64,000 nucleotides of DNA from positions 62,001 to 126,000 of the forward strand of contig JAPLOF010000054.1 in the NCBI GenBank assembly GCA_026692665.1, read 5' to 3'. The notes beneath the pieces are model-generated. The model searched no databases. It saw only the letters and a program-made list of their open reading frames with translations, and was not told where the DNA came from. This stretch comes from Planctomycetota bacterium (GTDB taxonomy: Bacteria; Planctomycetota; UBA1135; GCA-002686595). Below are positions 55,164 to 64,000 of this stretch, piece by piece. The number at the start of each line of letters is the position of its first letter. Position 1 is the stretch's first letter. The translations under genes and the position numbers were made by a program.

Positions 55164-57038
55164 TCAGATGTTCCCCGTCGCCTTCAACAGGGCGACCGCG
55201 ACGCCCATCAGGCTCTCGCCGGCGATGAATCCCGAAGCCACCGGCGTCACGAAGGCGTCCGCCAGCTTCCGCCAGTTGCGGCGCACGATCTCCGCAATCG
55301 CGCCGCCCAGGAACATCGCGATCCCGTTGCTGCCCGGCACGACCATCGCGATGCCTAGCCCTGAGGGCGAGGGCACGAACGGCTTCGCGCGCTTCGGCGC
55401 GAACTTCTCCAGCAGCGCCAGCGCGATGCCGAGCGCGGCCCCGATCGCGATGAACTGCCGCGCCAGCGGATCGAGCGCGCCGACGCCGTTCGCGAAGGCC
55501 TTCGACACGCCGGCCCACACGAGGCACGACGGCGCGGGCCAGTCCGCTCCGCCCAGCACGGTGACGTCGGGGATCAGCAGGTTGAACGCCGGCACGATCA
55601 GCGCCGCGCCGACCACGACGCCGAAGAGCTGCGCGAAGAACTGCGCGCGCGGGTTCGCGCCCAGGAGCCAGCCGGTCTTCAGCGTGGTGAGCAGATCCGC
55701 CGCGTGCAGGCCGATCCCGCCGGTCACGTTCGCGCTCATGATGTTGCCCGAGAGGTTCCCGGGCGTGATCACGCCGTAGACGAGCTGCGTGACGGGCCCC
55801 AGCGCTTTCGTCGGCGTGACGTCCGTGTCCCCCGTGACGCGCGCGGCGACGAAGCCCATCACGATCGCGAGCGGCACGGCGATGCAGCCGGCCCACACCG
55901 GGATCTGGAACATCACGGCCATCAGCGCGACGACCACGGGGCCGAGCACGATGAACCCGGCCGGGAACCACCAGCCCGGGCACTCGATCGCGTCCATCGG
56001 ATCCTCGACCGTCTTCTTCCGGCCGAAGAGGCCGGCGAGGCCGGAGAACGAGCGCGCCACGCTGCGCCAGTCGAGCGCGAACGACGTGAGCCCCGACGCG
56101 ACGAGCAGTGCCGCGCCCGGCCACACCGTCCACTGCACGATGGCCTTGTAGCTGATCTCCGCGATGCGGCCGTCCGCGTGGAGTTGCGGCGCGAGCACGC
56201 CGTACGTCAGGAGGCTTCCGAGCAGGAGCGACCAGGCCGTGCGGAAGCTCATCAAGGCGCCCGCGCCGACGAGCACGACCTCGGTCTTGATCGCCAGCGT
56301 CCACTTCGCCGCCGTCTCGCCCGCGATCGTGATCGGCACCGGGATCGTGCCGGGCACGTTGAACGGCATCCAGGCGACCTTGGCCTCGCGGAACCAGGTG
56401 AGGAGGGCTGCGAATCCGGCCGCGATGCCGAGCGCCTTGGCCTGGCTCGACCCGCTCGGGGCTGTCGAGTCCGCGATCGTTCGCCCCGCCGACTGCTGGT
56501 TCTCCGGCGGCGGCGTCGCATGGATGACGCGCAACGTCTCCGCCGTCGCCGTGCCCGTCGGGAACACGAGCCCCTCGCGGTTGATCAGCTGTCGCTTGAT
56601 CGGGATGGCGCAGAACACGCCCAGCGCCGCGATCGCCGCGAACCAGGCGATCATGTGCAGCGTCGGCGGCGCGACGAACGGGATCATGAGCAATGCGCCG
56701 AACGCGGCCATGTTCCCGCCGCCCGTCATGTAGCCCGCGCCCGAGCTCACGGTGATCAGCGCGTTGTTCTCGAGCAGGCCCAGCGGACGCTTCGCGAGCC
56801 CGATCGCAGACAGCCCGCGGAAGAGCGCGTAGGCCAGGATCGCCGCCGTGATCGTCACGCCCATCGACCAGCCCGTCTTGAAGAAGACGTACAGGTTCGA
56901 GATGCACATGACGCCGCCGAGCAGCATCCCGACGATCACGGCCCGCACCGTGAGTTGCGTCGCACCGGGGCGGTACGTCTCGGCGAGCCAGAGGGCCTCG
57001 GGGTCGTCGGATCGCACGCTCTTCTGTTGGTCGGGCAT
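55164..57038 (-). CDS. OPT-family oligopeptide transporter
   Basis: 624 residues, about 15 membrane segments. Start ATG 57038 with GGAGG 9 bp upstream. N-terminal LTVRAVIVGMLLGGVMCISN, then TGWSMGVTITAAILAYALF, SSGAGYMTGGGNMAAFGALL, REGLVFPTGTATAETLRVI; C-terminal VVPGSNGIAMFLGGAIAEIV and SGFIAGESLMGVAVALL. The family uses proton symport to take up oligopeptides or metal-chelates. TACCAT, 31 bp upstream, is a possible -10 box. Divergent in function from the shape genes that follow. Confidence 0.93.
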   Translation of the reverse strand: MPDQQKSVRSDDPEALWLAETYRPGATQLTVRAVIVGMLLGGVMCISNLYVFFKTGWSMGVTITAAILAYALFRGLSAIGLAKRPLGLLENNALITVSSGAGYMTGGGNMAAFGALLMIPFVAPPTLHMIAWFAAIAALGVFCAIPIKRQLINREGLVFPTGTATAETLRVIHATPPPENQQSAGRTIADSTAPSGSSQAKALGIAAGFAALLTWFREAKVAWMPFNVPGTIPVPITIAGETAAKWTLAIKTEVVLVGAGALMSFRTAWSLLLGSLLTYGVLAPQLHADGRIAEISYKAIVQWTVWPGAALLVASGLTSFALDWRSVARSFSGLAGLFGRKKTVEDPMDAIECPGWWFPAGFIVLGPVVVALMAVMFQIPVWAGCIAVPLAIVMGFVAARVTGDTDVTPTKALGPVTQLVYGVITPGNLSGNIMSANVTGGIGLHAADLLTTLKTGWLLGANPRAQFFAQLFGVVVGAALIVPAFNLLIPDVTVLGGADWPAPSCLVWAGVSKAFANGVGALDPLARQFIAIGAALGIALALLEKFAPKRAKPFVPSPSGLGIAMVVPGSNGIAMFLGGAIAEIVRRNWRKLADAFVTPVASGFIAGESLMGVAVALLKATGNI

Positions 57039-57111
57039 GGTCGGTCGCCTCCATTCCGGCGAGGCGCCGATGGTAGGTCGGCGCGCTCGCCCGGCTACGG
57101 CCTTTCCGGCA

Positions 57112-58317
57112 TCAAGTCCGCCGGAACGTCTCCGCGTCCAACGAGGGCTCGCGGTGCGAAGCGAGGCCCAGCGCGAGGCCCAGCGCGAGGAACGTGGCCA
57201 GCAGCGACGACCCGCCCGTCGAGAAGAGCGGCAGCGTCAGGCCCGTCAGCGGGATGAGCCCCAGGTTCACGCCGCAGTGGATGAACAAGTGGGACGCGAA
57301 CAGGATCCCGACGCCCGAGACCACGAGCCGCGAGAACCGGTCGCGCAGTCCCGACGCGCTGCCGAACAGCGACAGGACGAGCAGTCCGTACAAGGCCAGG
57401 ATCACGCACGTGCCGATCCAGCCCGCCTCCTCGGCCACGACGGCGAAGATCGAGTCGCAATCCCGTTCGGGGAGCCAGGCGACCTCGTTCGCGACGCCGG
57501 ATCCGAGCCCCTCGCCGCCGATGCCGCCGTTCCCGATCGCGACGCGCGCGTGGTAGGTGTGGAAGGCCGAGCTGTTGCGCTCGGCGATCAACTCGGGCGC
57601 GCTCCAACCGCGCGTCCACGTGTCGATGCGCTGCAGCTGGTAGTCACGGATACCGATCTCGAAGTGCCACATGCACGTGCCGAGCAGCAGCGCGCCCAGC
57701 AGGAACCCGAGGATCAGGCGACCGCTCGCGCCCGCGACGTAGAGCATGCCCAGCGTGATCGGCACGATCGTGAGCGAGGTGCCCAGGTCGGGCTGCAGCA
57801 TCACGAGCCCCATCGGCAGGAGCGCCATCGCGATCGGCATCCCCCACTCGCGCAGGCTCTTCAAGCGCAGGTGATCGAGCGCCGCGGCGAGGCCGAGGAT
57901 CACGCCGACCTTCGCCAGCTCGGACGGCTGCAGGTCGAAGGGGCCCAGGTCGATCCAGCGGCGGGAACCGTTGCGCGTGTCACCGACGACGAACACGAGC
58001 ACGAGGAGGGCGATCGTGATGCCCCAGGCCGCGAGGGCATTGCGCCGCAGCCACCGCGGGCGCGCCGCGAGCCCGAGGAAGAACGCCGGCGCGGCCACGA
58101 GCAACTTCTGGACGTGATCGACGAACCGGACGTCGGCCCGGCCGTAGGTCTCGTCCGCCGTGCTCATGGCCGAGACGAAAGCGAGTCCGATGGACAGGAG
58201 CAGGGCGGCGAGCAGGACGACGTGCCAGTCGAGATTCGCCCAGCGCACTCCGCGCAGCGAAACGACGCGGTCGAGCCACGGCTTGCGCTCGCCCTGTCGG
58301 ACCGAGTTGTCGCTCAC
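57112..58317 (-). CDS. rodA: peptidoglycan glycosyltransferase RodA
   Basis: 401 residues from GTG 58317; the alternative ATG 58419 would overlap mrdA by 41 bp. SEDS family, polymerises lipid II for side-wall growth with PBP2. About ten membrane segments; motifs RRWIDLGPFDLQPSELAKVG, QPDLGTSLTIVPI, ARVAIGNGGIGGEGLGSGVA, LPERDCDSIFAVVAEEAGWI and PLTGLTLPLFSTGGSSLLA. Last gene of the shape cluster, 61 bp after mrdA. Confidence 0.95.
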   Translation of the reverse strand: MSDNSVRQGERKPWLDRVVSLRGVRWANLDWHVVLLAALLLSIGLAFVSAMSTADETYGRADVRFVDHVQKLLVAAPAFFLGLAARPRWLRRNALAAWGITIALLVLVFVVGDTRNGSRRWIDLGPFDLQPSELAKVGVILGLAAALDHLRLKSLREWGMPIAMALLPMGLVMLQPDLGTSLTIVPITLGMLYVAGASGRLILGFLLGALLLGTCMWHFEIGIRDYQLQRIDTWTRGWSAPELIAERNSSAFHTYHARVAIGNGGIGGEGLGSGVANEVAWLPERDCDSIFAVVAEEAGWIGTCVILALYGLLVLSLFGSASGLRDRFSRLVVSGVGILFASHLFIHCGVNLGLIPLTGLTLPLFSTGGSSLLATFLALGLALGLASHREPSLDAETFRRT

Positions 58318-58378
58318 GTCGCGTCCTCCGCGCGGCGGTTCGTCGCGCTGCACGCCAGGAGATCGCGGTCCTGCTGTT

Positions 58379-61300
58379 TCACTGTGCACCTTTCCGCGCG
58401 ACGAATTCGCGCACGGCATCCGTCTGGAGCAACTGCGCCGCGACGTGCACGGCCGTGCGGCTCGCCGTCTCGGTCAGGTTGTGCAGGTAGACGACGACGA
58501 CGGCGACCGGCTTCTCGGCCGGGAACCAGCCCGCCACCCAGGTGTGCTTGCGGGACTTGCCGGCCGCGCCGGCGGCGCGATCTTCGTCGGGCATGCCTGG
58601 GACCTCGTGGATCTTGCCGATGTCCGCGCTGCCCGTCTTGCACGCGAACGTGAAGCCCAGCGTGCCGGCGTCCAGGCCCTTGCCGTGGCCTGAACCGCCC
58701 GGCTCCTCGACGACGGCGCGCATCGCGGCTCGCACGAACTCGAGGCTCTGGTTCGAGATCCCGAGAGGCCTCGACGCGCCCGCTACGGGGACTCCGCCGA
58801 TCGCGCGCACGACCCGCACCTCGGGCAGCACGCCGGTCGCGAGACCGGCCGTCGCTCGCGCGACCTGGAGCGGGCTCGCCCACAGGAGGCCCAGCCCGTT
58901 CGGGAAACGCAACAAGTCGAAGCGCGATTGGAGGCGCTTCAGCATCCCCGCCTCGTCGATGTCCGGCGACGCTTTCCAGTCCTCGCGCAATCCACGCCGG
59001 CCCTCGCGCGGATCGAAGCGCAGGCCGGTCGGCTCGCCAAAACCGAACGTGTGGGCGGCCTCCAGCAACTCGCGCGGTTGGAAGCGCAATCCGAGCTGCG
59101 CGAAGTATGCGTTGCACGAGACGGCCAGCGCGTGATGGAGATCGGATTCGATGTGATGCGAGTTGCAGCGCAGCGTCTCGAACGCGGGTTGATTGCTGGC
59201 GTTCAGGCTGCACTCGAAGCGCGTCGCCGGATCGAAACCAAGGCGATCCAGGGCATAGGCCGCGACGAACGGCTTGAACACCGAGCCGGGCGGATTGAAC
59301 GTCGGGGTCTGGGCGGTGCGCTCGCGCGGGTGCGAGCGCTCGTAGCCGCGGCCCGGGACGTTCGCGGCGCCAGGAAGGGTCGGCACCGACGCCGCCGCGA
59401 GGATCTCGCCCTCGGGCGTGAGCAGCACGATCGCGCCCACCGGATTCTCGAACCACGTACGGTCGGTATCGCCCGTGGCGGGCAGGCGCGGATGCGCCAG
59501 GACGTCCTGCGCCGCCACCTGGAGGCGTGCGTCGAGCGTGAGCGCGACATCCTGCCCGTCGATCGCGGGCACGAGCCGCGTGCCCTCGCCGCGCTCCTCG
59601 GCGTCGAGGCCCTCGGTCTCGTACATCCCGAACCGGCCGCGCAACTCGGTGTCGAACCACGATTCGAGCCCGTTGTCGCCGGTCCACTCGTCGGCCCGCG
59701 CGAGCCGCGTCGAGAGCTCGCGCAGCTCGCGATCCTCCTCCTCGCTGCGCAGGAGCCGGTACTGGAGGCTCGCGAGACGACGTTCGTCCTCGGACTGCGC
59801 CAGGAGTTCGCGCAGGAGCGGCCGCCGCGTGCCGCCGATGAGGAGGCCCGCCGCGACGGCTCCGTCCGCGTCGCGCACGCGGGCCACGCGCCGCGTGGTC
59901 TCGCGCACGGCGAAACCCGTGTAGCGCTCCGGATCGCGCGCGACGAGTTGGACGAGCGCGTAGCCGGGATCGGCCGCGAGACGCGTCGCGCGACTCTGCG
60001 CGTCGACGAGGACGAATCGTTCGCGTTGCGCCGCCCGATCCAGGCGTTCCTCGGCGAGTTGCAGGGGCGGCGGAGGCGCGCCGTCCGAGGGCGCGGCGCC
60101 GCGCAGGGCCGAGAGCGTGCGCAGGACGGAGCCGCTGAAATCGGCTTCGAACGAACGTGCCGCTCGGCGCAGCTCGTCGAGTGCCTCGTCTCCGTCCAGG
60201 CCCTTGCGCGAGGCCGAGAGCCGCGTCCAGCGGGCCGCGATCTCGTCCGCGGTCGGGGATGCGAGCCCGGCGCGCAGTGCCGCCGCCTCGAAGAGCAGTC
60301 CGACCGTGCGCCACGGGTCCGGCTCGACCGCCGCGAGCGCGCGGTAGTCCTCGTCCTGGAAGGGCAGGACGGGGGCGTCGGCCGGCGTCCCTGGCGCGCC
60401 ACGTGCCGAGCGAAACAAGGAACGCGACTCGTGCAGGACGGCCAGCGATTCGAGGTCCGTCCACGCGCGGTCGTCCGCGGCGCGAGCGTCGCCCGCGCGC
60501 CACAGGCTCGCGAGTCCGTCGAGCAGTCGCTGGGCTCGCGCGCCCTCGGACTCCCCGAGGTCGGCGCGCGCCAGGAGTCGCGGCAGGAGGAACTCGTCGA
60601 GTTCGCGCTCGAAGTCCCCGCGCCGCGTCGCGATCCACGACTCCAGGCGTGCCGCATCCCAGCGCAGCGCCCGCGCGATCCAGGCCAGGTCGAACGTGTC
60701 GCGCAACGCCTCGGTCGGTACGCGCCCCGGACCGAAGCCGGTTGCCGTGCGGAACAGATCGTCGGCGGCCTCGTCCTCTTGATCCGCGCGGCGCTGGTCG
60801 AACAGCGCGAGGAGCCCGGTCAGCGGGTCCGTCACCGCAGTGGATCCTGTGCCCAGGATCTTCTGTTCGTCGAGCATCCCAGCCAGGACGCGCAGGTCGC
60901 CGCGGGACTCCTCCGCGCGCCGCGTCAGCGTCGCGATCACGCTCTCCTGGTTCGTCCCGCGCACGGCGGCGGCAATCGCGCTCCACGGCCGATCGGCTTC
61001 GCCGGCCTCGATGCGGCGGCGGGCCGGCCCCGATTCGCGGCGCGTGAGCGCGAGGATCTGCGCGACGTAGAAACGCAGATCCGCCGCGCGCCCCGCGCGC
61101 GCCGTCGGCTCCGGATCGGCGACCTCGGGGGCCAGCTCGAGACCGTCCGCGTCGCGCAACGCGTGCCCGAGCGCGAAGGCCTCGATCGAGGCCGGCGAGA
61201 GCGACGCGATGCGGCGGCACCACTCCTCCAGCCGCGGCTCCGTCTCGGCCAGGCCGACCGGCCGCGCCTCGATCGCGGTGCGCGCGTGCGCGGCGAGTCC

Positions 61301-61561
61301 CAAAGGATGGCCGCGGCGGAAGTCGCGGTAGACGAACTCGAGGCTCGCCGCGTCCTCGTCGGCGACCAGCACGCGACCTTCGCGGTCGAGGAAACGGCCG
61401 CGGTGGTAGGGCACGACGCGCGAGCTCGTGCGGAAGCTCGCGGCCTGCGCGGCCCAGACGTCGTGCTCGAGGACCTGGACCTGGAAGAGCCGCGCGGCCA
61501 GGACGCCGAGCCCCAGGATCACCACGATGCCGAGCGGCTGGAGCCGTCGCTGCGCTACCAC
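58379..61561 (-). CDS. mrdA: penicillin-binding protein 2 with a very large N-terminal insert
   Basis: 1060 residues from GTG 61561, overlapping the mreD stop; usual PBP2 is about 630. N-terminal anchor LGIVVILGLGVLAARLFQVQ and the YHRGRFLDREGRVL entry of the dimerisation domain are normal. Then comes a long, Arg/Glu/Ala-rich helical insert (about 100-650). The transpeptidase domain carries S760-x2-K763 (GSVFK), SCN at S815, and KTG at K975, so it should be active; E. coli PBP2 has its active Ser at 330, giving about 430 extra residues here. It cross-links side-wall peptidoglycan with RodA. The frame stays open upstream, so the start is chosen by the membrane anchor. Confidence 0.92.
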   Translation of the reverse strand: MVAQRRLQPLGIVVILGLGVLAARLFQVQVLEHDVWAAQAASFRTSSRVVPYHRGRFLDREGRVLVADEDAASLEFVYRDFRRGHPLGLAAHARTAIEARPVGLAETEPRLEEWCRRIASLSPASIEAFALGHALRDADGLELAPEVADPEPTARAGRAADLRFYVAQILALTRRESGPARRRIEAGEADRPWSAIAAAVRGTNQESVIATLTRRAEESRGDLRVLAGMLDEQKILGTGSTAVTDPLTGLLALFDQRRADQEDEAADDLFRTATGFGPGRVPTEALRDTFDLAWIARALRWDAARLESWIATRRGDFERELDEFLLPRLLARADLGESEGARAQRLLDGLASLWRAGDARAADDRAWTDLESLAVLHESRSLFRSARGAPGTPADAPVLPFQDEDYRALAAVEPDPWRTVGLLFEAAALRAGLASPTADEIAARWTRLSASRKGLDGDEALDELRRAARSFEADFSGSVLRTLSALRGAAPSDGAPPPPLQLAEERLDRAAQRERFVLVDAQSRATRLAADPGYALVQLVARDPERYTGFAVRETTRRVARVRDADGAVAAGLLIGGTRRPLLRELLAQSEDERRLASLQYRLLRSEEEDRELRELSTRLARADEWTGDNGLESWFDTELRGRFGMYETEGLDAEERGEGTRLVPAIDGQDVALTLDARLQVAAQDVLAHPRLPATGDTDRTWFENPVGAIVLLTPEGEILAAASVPTLPGAANVPGRGYERSHPRERTAQTPTFNPPGSVFKPFVAAYALDRLGFDPATRFECSLNASNQPAFETLRCNSHHIESDLHHALAVSCNAYFAQLGLRFQPRELLEAAHTFGFGEPTGLRFDPREGRRGLREDWKASPDIDEAGMLKRLQSRFDLLRFPNGLGLLWASPLQVARATAGLATGVLPEVRVVRAIGGVPVAGASRPLGISNQSLEFVRAAMRAVVEEPGGSGHGKGLDAGTLGFTFACKTGSADIGKIHEVPGMPDEDRAAGAAGKSRKHTWVAGWFPAEKPVAVVVVYLHNLTETASRTAVHVAAQLLQTDAVREFVARKGAQ

Positions 61562-62088
61562 GAGCGGCTCCAGAGCGGGGTGAGCCCGGGCAATCGCGCG
61601 AGGAGCGGACCCAGCGCGAACGCCAGGAGTGCGCTGGCGAGAGCGACGGGCAGTGCCGTCCCGGCCGCCGCGGCGAAGTCGATGGAGTGGTTCACCTCGC
61701 GCGCGTCGCGCGCGATGGAGATCCAGGCCTGGAACATCCCCGCGGCGATGGCGGTCGCGAGCGTGCGCCCGAGGGGACCGGAGAGCTCGAACGCGCCGCG
61801 CACGGCGAGCGCCGCGAGCAGGGCGCCCAGGATGCCCGTGAAGAGGACGAGCGGAGGCTCTCCGCTCGTCGCCGCGCGCGCGAACGCCGTCAGCAGCGCG
61901 AGCAGGGCCAGATCGCCGACCTCGCAACGCGCGAGCACGACGACGGAGAGCACCAAGGCCGCGTCGGGGACCCACGATCCGGCCGCGTGGCGCGCGAGGA
62001 TCCCTTGCAGCCCCGCGAGCGACACCGCCCACACGAGGAACAGCGTCCAGCCGAGGACGCGCTGGCCCGGGCGGCGTCCGGACTTCAC
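61555..62088 (-). CDS. mreD: rod-shape protein MreD-like
   Basis: 177 residues from a GTG overlapping the mreC stop (GTGA). Five to six membrane segments: VLGWTLFLVWAVSLAGLQGI, AALVLSVVVLARCEVGDLAL, LVLFTGILGALLAALAV, ALPVALASALLAFALGPLLA. Sequence similarity in MreD is always low; size, topology and place between mreC and mrdA identify it. Confidence 0.88.
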   Translation of the reverse strand: MKSGRRPGQRVLGWTLFLVWAVSLAGLQGILARHAAGSWVPDAALVLSVVVLARCEVGDLALLALLTAFARAATSGEPPLVLFTGILGALLAALAVRGAFELSGPLGRTLATAIAAGMFQAWISIARDAREVNHSIDFAAAAGTALPVALASALLAFALGPLLARLPGLTPLWSRSW

Positions 62089-63464
62089 GGCAGTTCCTCC
62101 ACGACGGGCGACGTCGCGAGGCGAACGCGCAGGCGCAGAAGGTCCGCGGGATCCTGCGCGGGCAGGAGACGCAGCACGTGGATTCCCGTTCCCGCGGGAA
62201 CCGTGCACGTGCCGACCCACAGCCCGGCCGGGACGCCGCGGTCGCCGGAGGACGTCGCGATCCGGGCCGGCCCGTGCGCCCGCTCCGGAGAACCCGCCGT
62301 AGCGACGCCCGCATCCCAAACGAGGAGCACCGCGTCTCCGTCGAGCCCGATCGATCGCAGACGACCCAGGTGAAGGGGCGCGGCCGCGCCCTCGATCGCG
62401 GCGACTCCCGAGAACGACAGCGCGGGGTCTCCGAGGAGAGCCCCGATCGCGCGGGAACCGTCGACCCGCACGACGCGGCCGAGGAAACGGGCGCCGACGC
62501 CCAGCGCTCCCCCGACTTCGACGCGCGCCTCGCGCGGCAGCACGAGGTGGCGCGTTCGCCGGCGCGGAGTGGAATCGCCCGCCAGCCCCACGCGCGCCGT
62601 CGTCCAGCCCGCGTCGTCGTAGGCGTCGTCGGCGTACAGCGGGCCCGCGGTCGCGAGCTCGGGTCCGCCCACGATCGCCACGGCGGAGAGCCCGTGCGCG
62701 TAGTCGAACGCGGTCTCGACCGCGAGGACCGCGCGACCGCGATCGGAGAGGACGCGCAGCTCCCCGAGCCGGAATCCATCGGCCCGCGCGCGGCGCTCGG
62801 CGCGCGGGCCCGTGCCCGCCTCGCGCACGACCACGGAACCCGACTGCACCGGCCGGCTCTCGTGGCGCGCGCCGAGCTGCAGGAATCCGGCGCGGCGTGC
62901 GCGCGCTTCGACCAGGCCTCCCACGACGAGGCCCGCGGGCTCGGCCGAGCCATCGACGACGACCGCGCCCACGCGCAAGCTCTCGTCCGTCACGAGCTGG
63001 ACCACGCCCTCGCCGGCACGCAGCGGGTCGACGTCGCGCACGCGCCCCACGTAGGTGTTCCCGCACACGACGGGCATGTCCGGCACGACGCCCGCCGCGG
63101 GCGGGAACCGCACACGCAGGATGTCCGTGTCGTTCGGATCGCGCTCGAGCACCTCGGCCACGAGGTAGGCCCGACCGTCGCGCAGCGCCGGATCCTTGGG
63201 CAGAGCGGCTTCGATCTGCGCCGAGAGCAGCGCGCGCGCGGCCTCGCGCTCGGCGGGCAGGGCCTCGTCGGCGTGCGTCAACGCGGCGCGCACCTCGCCG
63301 ACTCCGAGCCAGCCGAGAGGACGCAGGACCTCGCGCGCCCAATGCGACGGCGTGAAGACGAAGTCGACCGCACGCTCGACCGGTGGAAACGGACGGAGCG
63401 CCAGCGCCGCGAGGACGAACACGCAGGCGAGGACGAGAGTCCTCGATCGCAACCACGACAACAC
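62085..63464 (-). CDS. mreC: rod-shape protein MreC
   Basis: 459 residues from GTG 63464. One N-terminal anchor (VLACVFVLAALALRPFPP), helical region about 60-95 (ALPAEREAARALLSAQIEAA), then the two beta domains: YLVAEVLERDPNDTDILRVR, VVCGNTYVGRVRDVDPL, VQLVTDESLRVGAVVV. Normal MreC has about 280-370 residues; here an extra 100-120 residues lie in the second domain (between about 210 and 400). It bridges MreB, PBP2 and RodA in the periplasm. 94 bp after mreB. Confidence 0.93.
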   Translation of the reverse strand: MLSWLRSRTLVLACVFVLAALALRPFPPVERAVDFVFTPSHWAREVLRPLGWLGVGEVRAALTHADEALPAEREAARALLSAQIEAALPKDPALRDGRAYLVAEVLERDPNDTDILRVRFPPAAGVVPDMPVVCGNTYVGRVRDVDPLRAGEGVVQLVTDESLRVGAVVVDGSAEPAGLVVGGLVEARARRAGFLQLGARHESRPVQSGSVVVREAGTGPRAERRARADGFRLGELRVLSDRGRAVLAVETAFDYAHGLSAVAIVGGPELATAGPLYADDAYDDAGWTTARVGLAGDSTPRRRTRHLVLPREARVEVGGALGVGARFLGRVVRVDGSRAIGALLGDPALSFSGVAAIEGAAAPLHLGRLRSIGLDGDAVLLVWDAGVATAGSPERAHGPARIATSSGDRGVPAGLWVGTCTVPAGTGIHVLRLLPAQDPADLLRLRVRLATSPVVEELP

Positions 63465-63512
63465 GCAAAGCCCCCCACCGAGCCGGACAGGAGCGCCCGG
63501 CGACCCGGGTCC

Positions 63513-63518
63513 TGTCTA
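63513..63518 (-). promoter_or_regulatory. candidate internal -10 box before mreC
   Basis: TAGACA on the minus strand in the 94-bp mreB-mreC gap, 48 bp before the mreC start. It could give a second transcript for mreC and the genes after it. Confidence 0.3.
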
Positions 63519-63558
63519 CCATGCGCGCGGTCCGGATTCCCGGGCGGGAATCGGACGG

Positions 63559-64000
63559 CTAGTCGTCGTCGTCGGACGACAGGACCGGCGCGAAGACCTC
63601 GAGGTTCTCGAGGAAGATGCCCGTGCCGCGCGCGACCGCCGTCAGGGGATCGTCGGCGACGCGCGCCGGGATCGAGAGCGTCTCGGAGATCGCGTCGGCG
63701 ATGCCGTACAGGAGCGAGCCGCCGCCGCACAGGGTGATGCCCGAATCGACGAGGTCGGCCGAGAGTTCCGGCGGCGCCTCCTCCAGGACTCCGCGCACGG
63801 CCTCGCAGATGAGCCGGACGGGCGCGCTCAGCGCCTCGCGGATCTCGATCGAGGTGACCGTGGTCTTGCGCGGCAGGCCGCTGACGCTGTCGCGGCCCTT
63901 CACCTCCATCGAGAGCTCCTGCTTCATCGGCCAGGCCGAGCCGATGGTGAGCTTGATGCGCTCGGCGGTCTGCTCGCCGATCAGGAGGCTGTGCTGGCGC
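63559..64000 (-). CDS. mreB: rod-shape actin homolog MreB (5' part outside window)
   Basis: The last 146 residues to a TAG at 63559, reading in from the right edge: HSLLIGEQTAERIKLTIGSA, EVKGRDSVSGLPRKTTVTSI, EEAPPELSADLVDSGITLCG, GGSLLYGIADAISETLSIPA, VADDPLTAVARGTG, all MreB subdomain 1/2 hallmarks including the second adenosine motif. It polymerises on ATP under the membrane and guides the side-wall synthesis complex. The C-terminus ends in SSDDDD, a little more acidic than usual. First gene of the mre cluster here. Confidence 0.97.
   Translation of the reverse strand, partial: RQHSLLIGEQTAERIKLTIGSAWPMKQELSMEVKGRDSVSGLPRKTTVTSIEIREALSAPVRLICEAVRGVLEEAPPELSADLVDSGITLCGGGSLLYGIADAISETLSIPARVADDPLTAVARGTGIFLENLEVFAPVLSSDDDD

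Overview
The window is about 70 % GC and densely coded, and it looks like chromosome of a planctomycete or close PVC-group relative. The clues are a PVC-type bacterial microcompartment (BMC) shell operon, an ECF sigma factor paired with a Ser/Thr kinase, and two secreted proteins sharing a Cys-rich C-terminal domain of a kind I know mainly from planctomycetes. Short-leader starts behind TAnnnT boxes recur. I found no tRNA, rRNA, CRISPR array, prophage or full insertion sequence. No database search was possible, so family names rest on motifs and memory of families.

Layout. 1-7.7 kb: recG (runs off the left edge), two exported gluzincin-like proteins, a beta-CASP nuclease, mgtE. 7.7-18.3 kb: a membrane protein and an inactive-looking GH113-like lipoprotein, a HEAT-repeat exported protein, a glycosyltransferase, a sigma factor/kinase pair, a zinc phospholipase C-like protein. 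18.34-18.50 kb: a 167-bp element with perfect 35-bp inverted ends. 18.5-25 kb: a lipoprotein, then three translationally coupled genes (two radical SAM proteins and a 63-residue peptide) that look like a RiPP (modified peptide) pathway, followed by a second inverted-repeat element. 25-29.4 kb: exported proteins, DUF695, DinB. 29.6-34.6 kb (minus strand): an eight-gene BMC operon with two BMC-H, two BMC-P, one tandem BMC, one divergent BMC-like protein, an acylating aldehyde dehydrogenase and an ACT-domain protein. 34.8-45.7 kb: ClC channel, ABC-F ATPase, a TonB receptor/YfiR/CHASE8 hybrid kinase module, an amidohydrolase, a DUF1579 lipoprotein. 45.9-53.4 kb: an amino-acid permease, a 0.9-kb non-coding leader, then lysine 2,3-aminomutase with two ATP-grasp ligases, an acetyltransferase and a Cys-cluster protein. 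53.8-57.0 kb: a metallo-beta-lactamase-fold protein and an OPT transporter. 57.1-64 kb (minus strand): the rod-shape cluster mreB-mreC-mreD-mrdA-rodA, with an unusually large PBP2.

Three groups appear to work as units. The RiPP-like genes overlap by ATGA. The BMC genes share one promoter and several stop/start overlaps; they would build a shell around an aldehyde dehydrogenase, but no aldehyde-producing enzyme or phosphotransacylase lies beside them. The kamA group would make beta-lysine and may link it to another molecule. The previously undescribed system most likely sits in the RiPP-like operon (20.5-24.9 kb); the reduced BMC locus is second.
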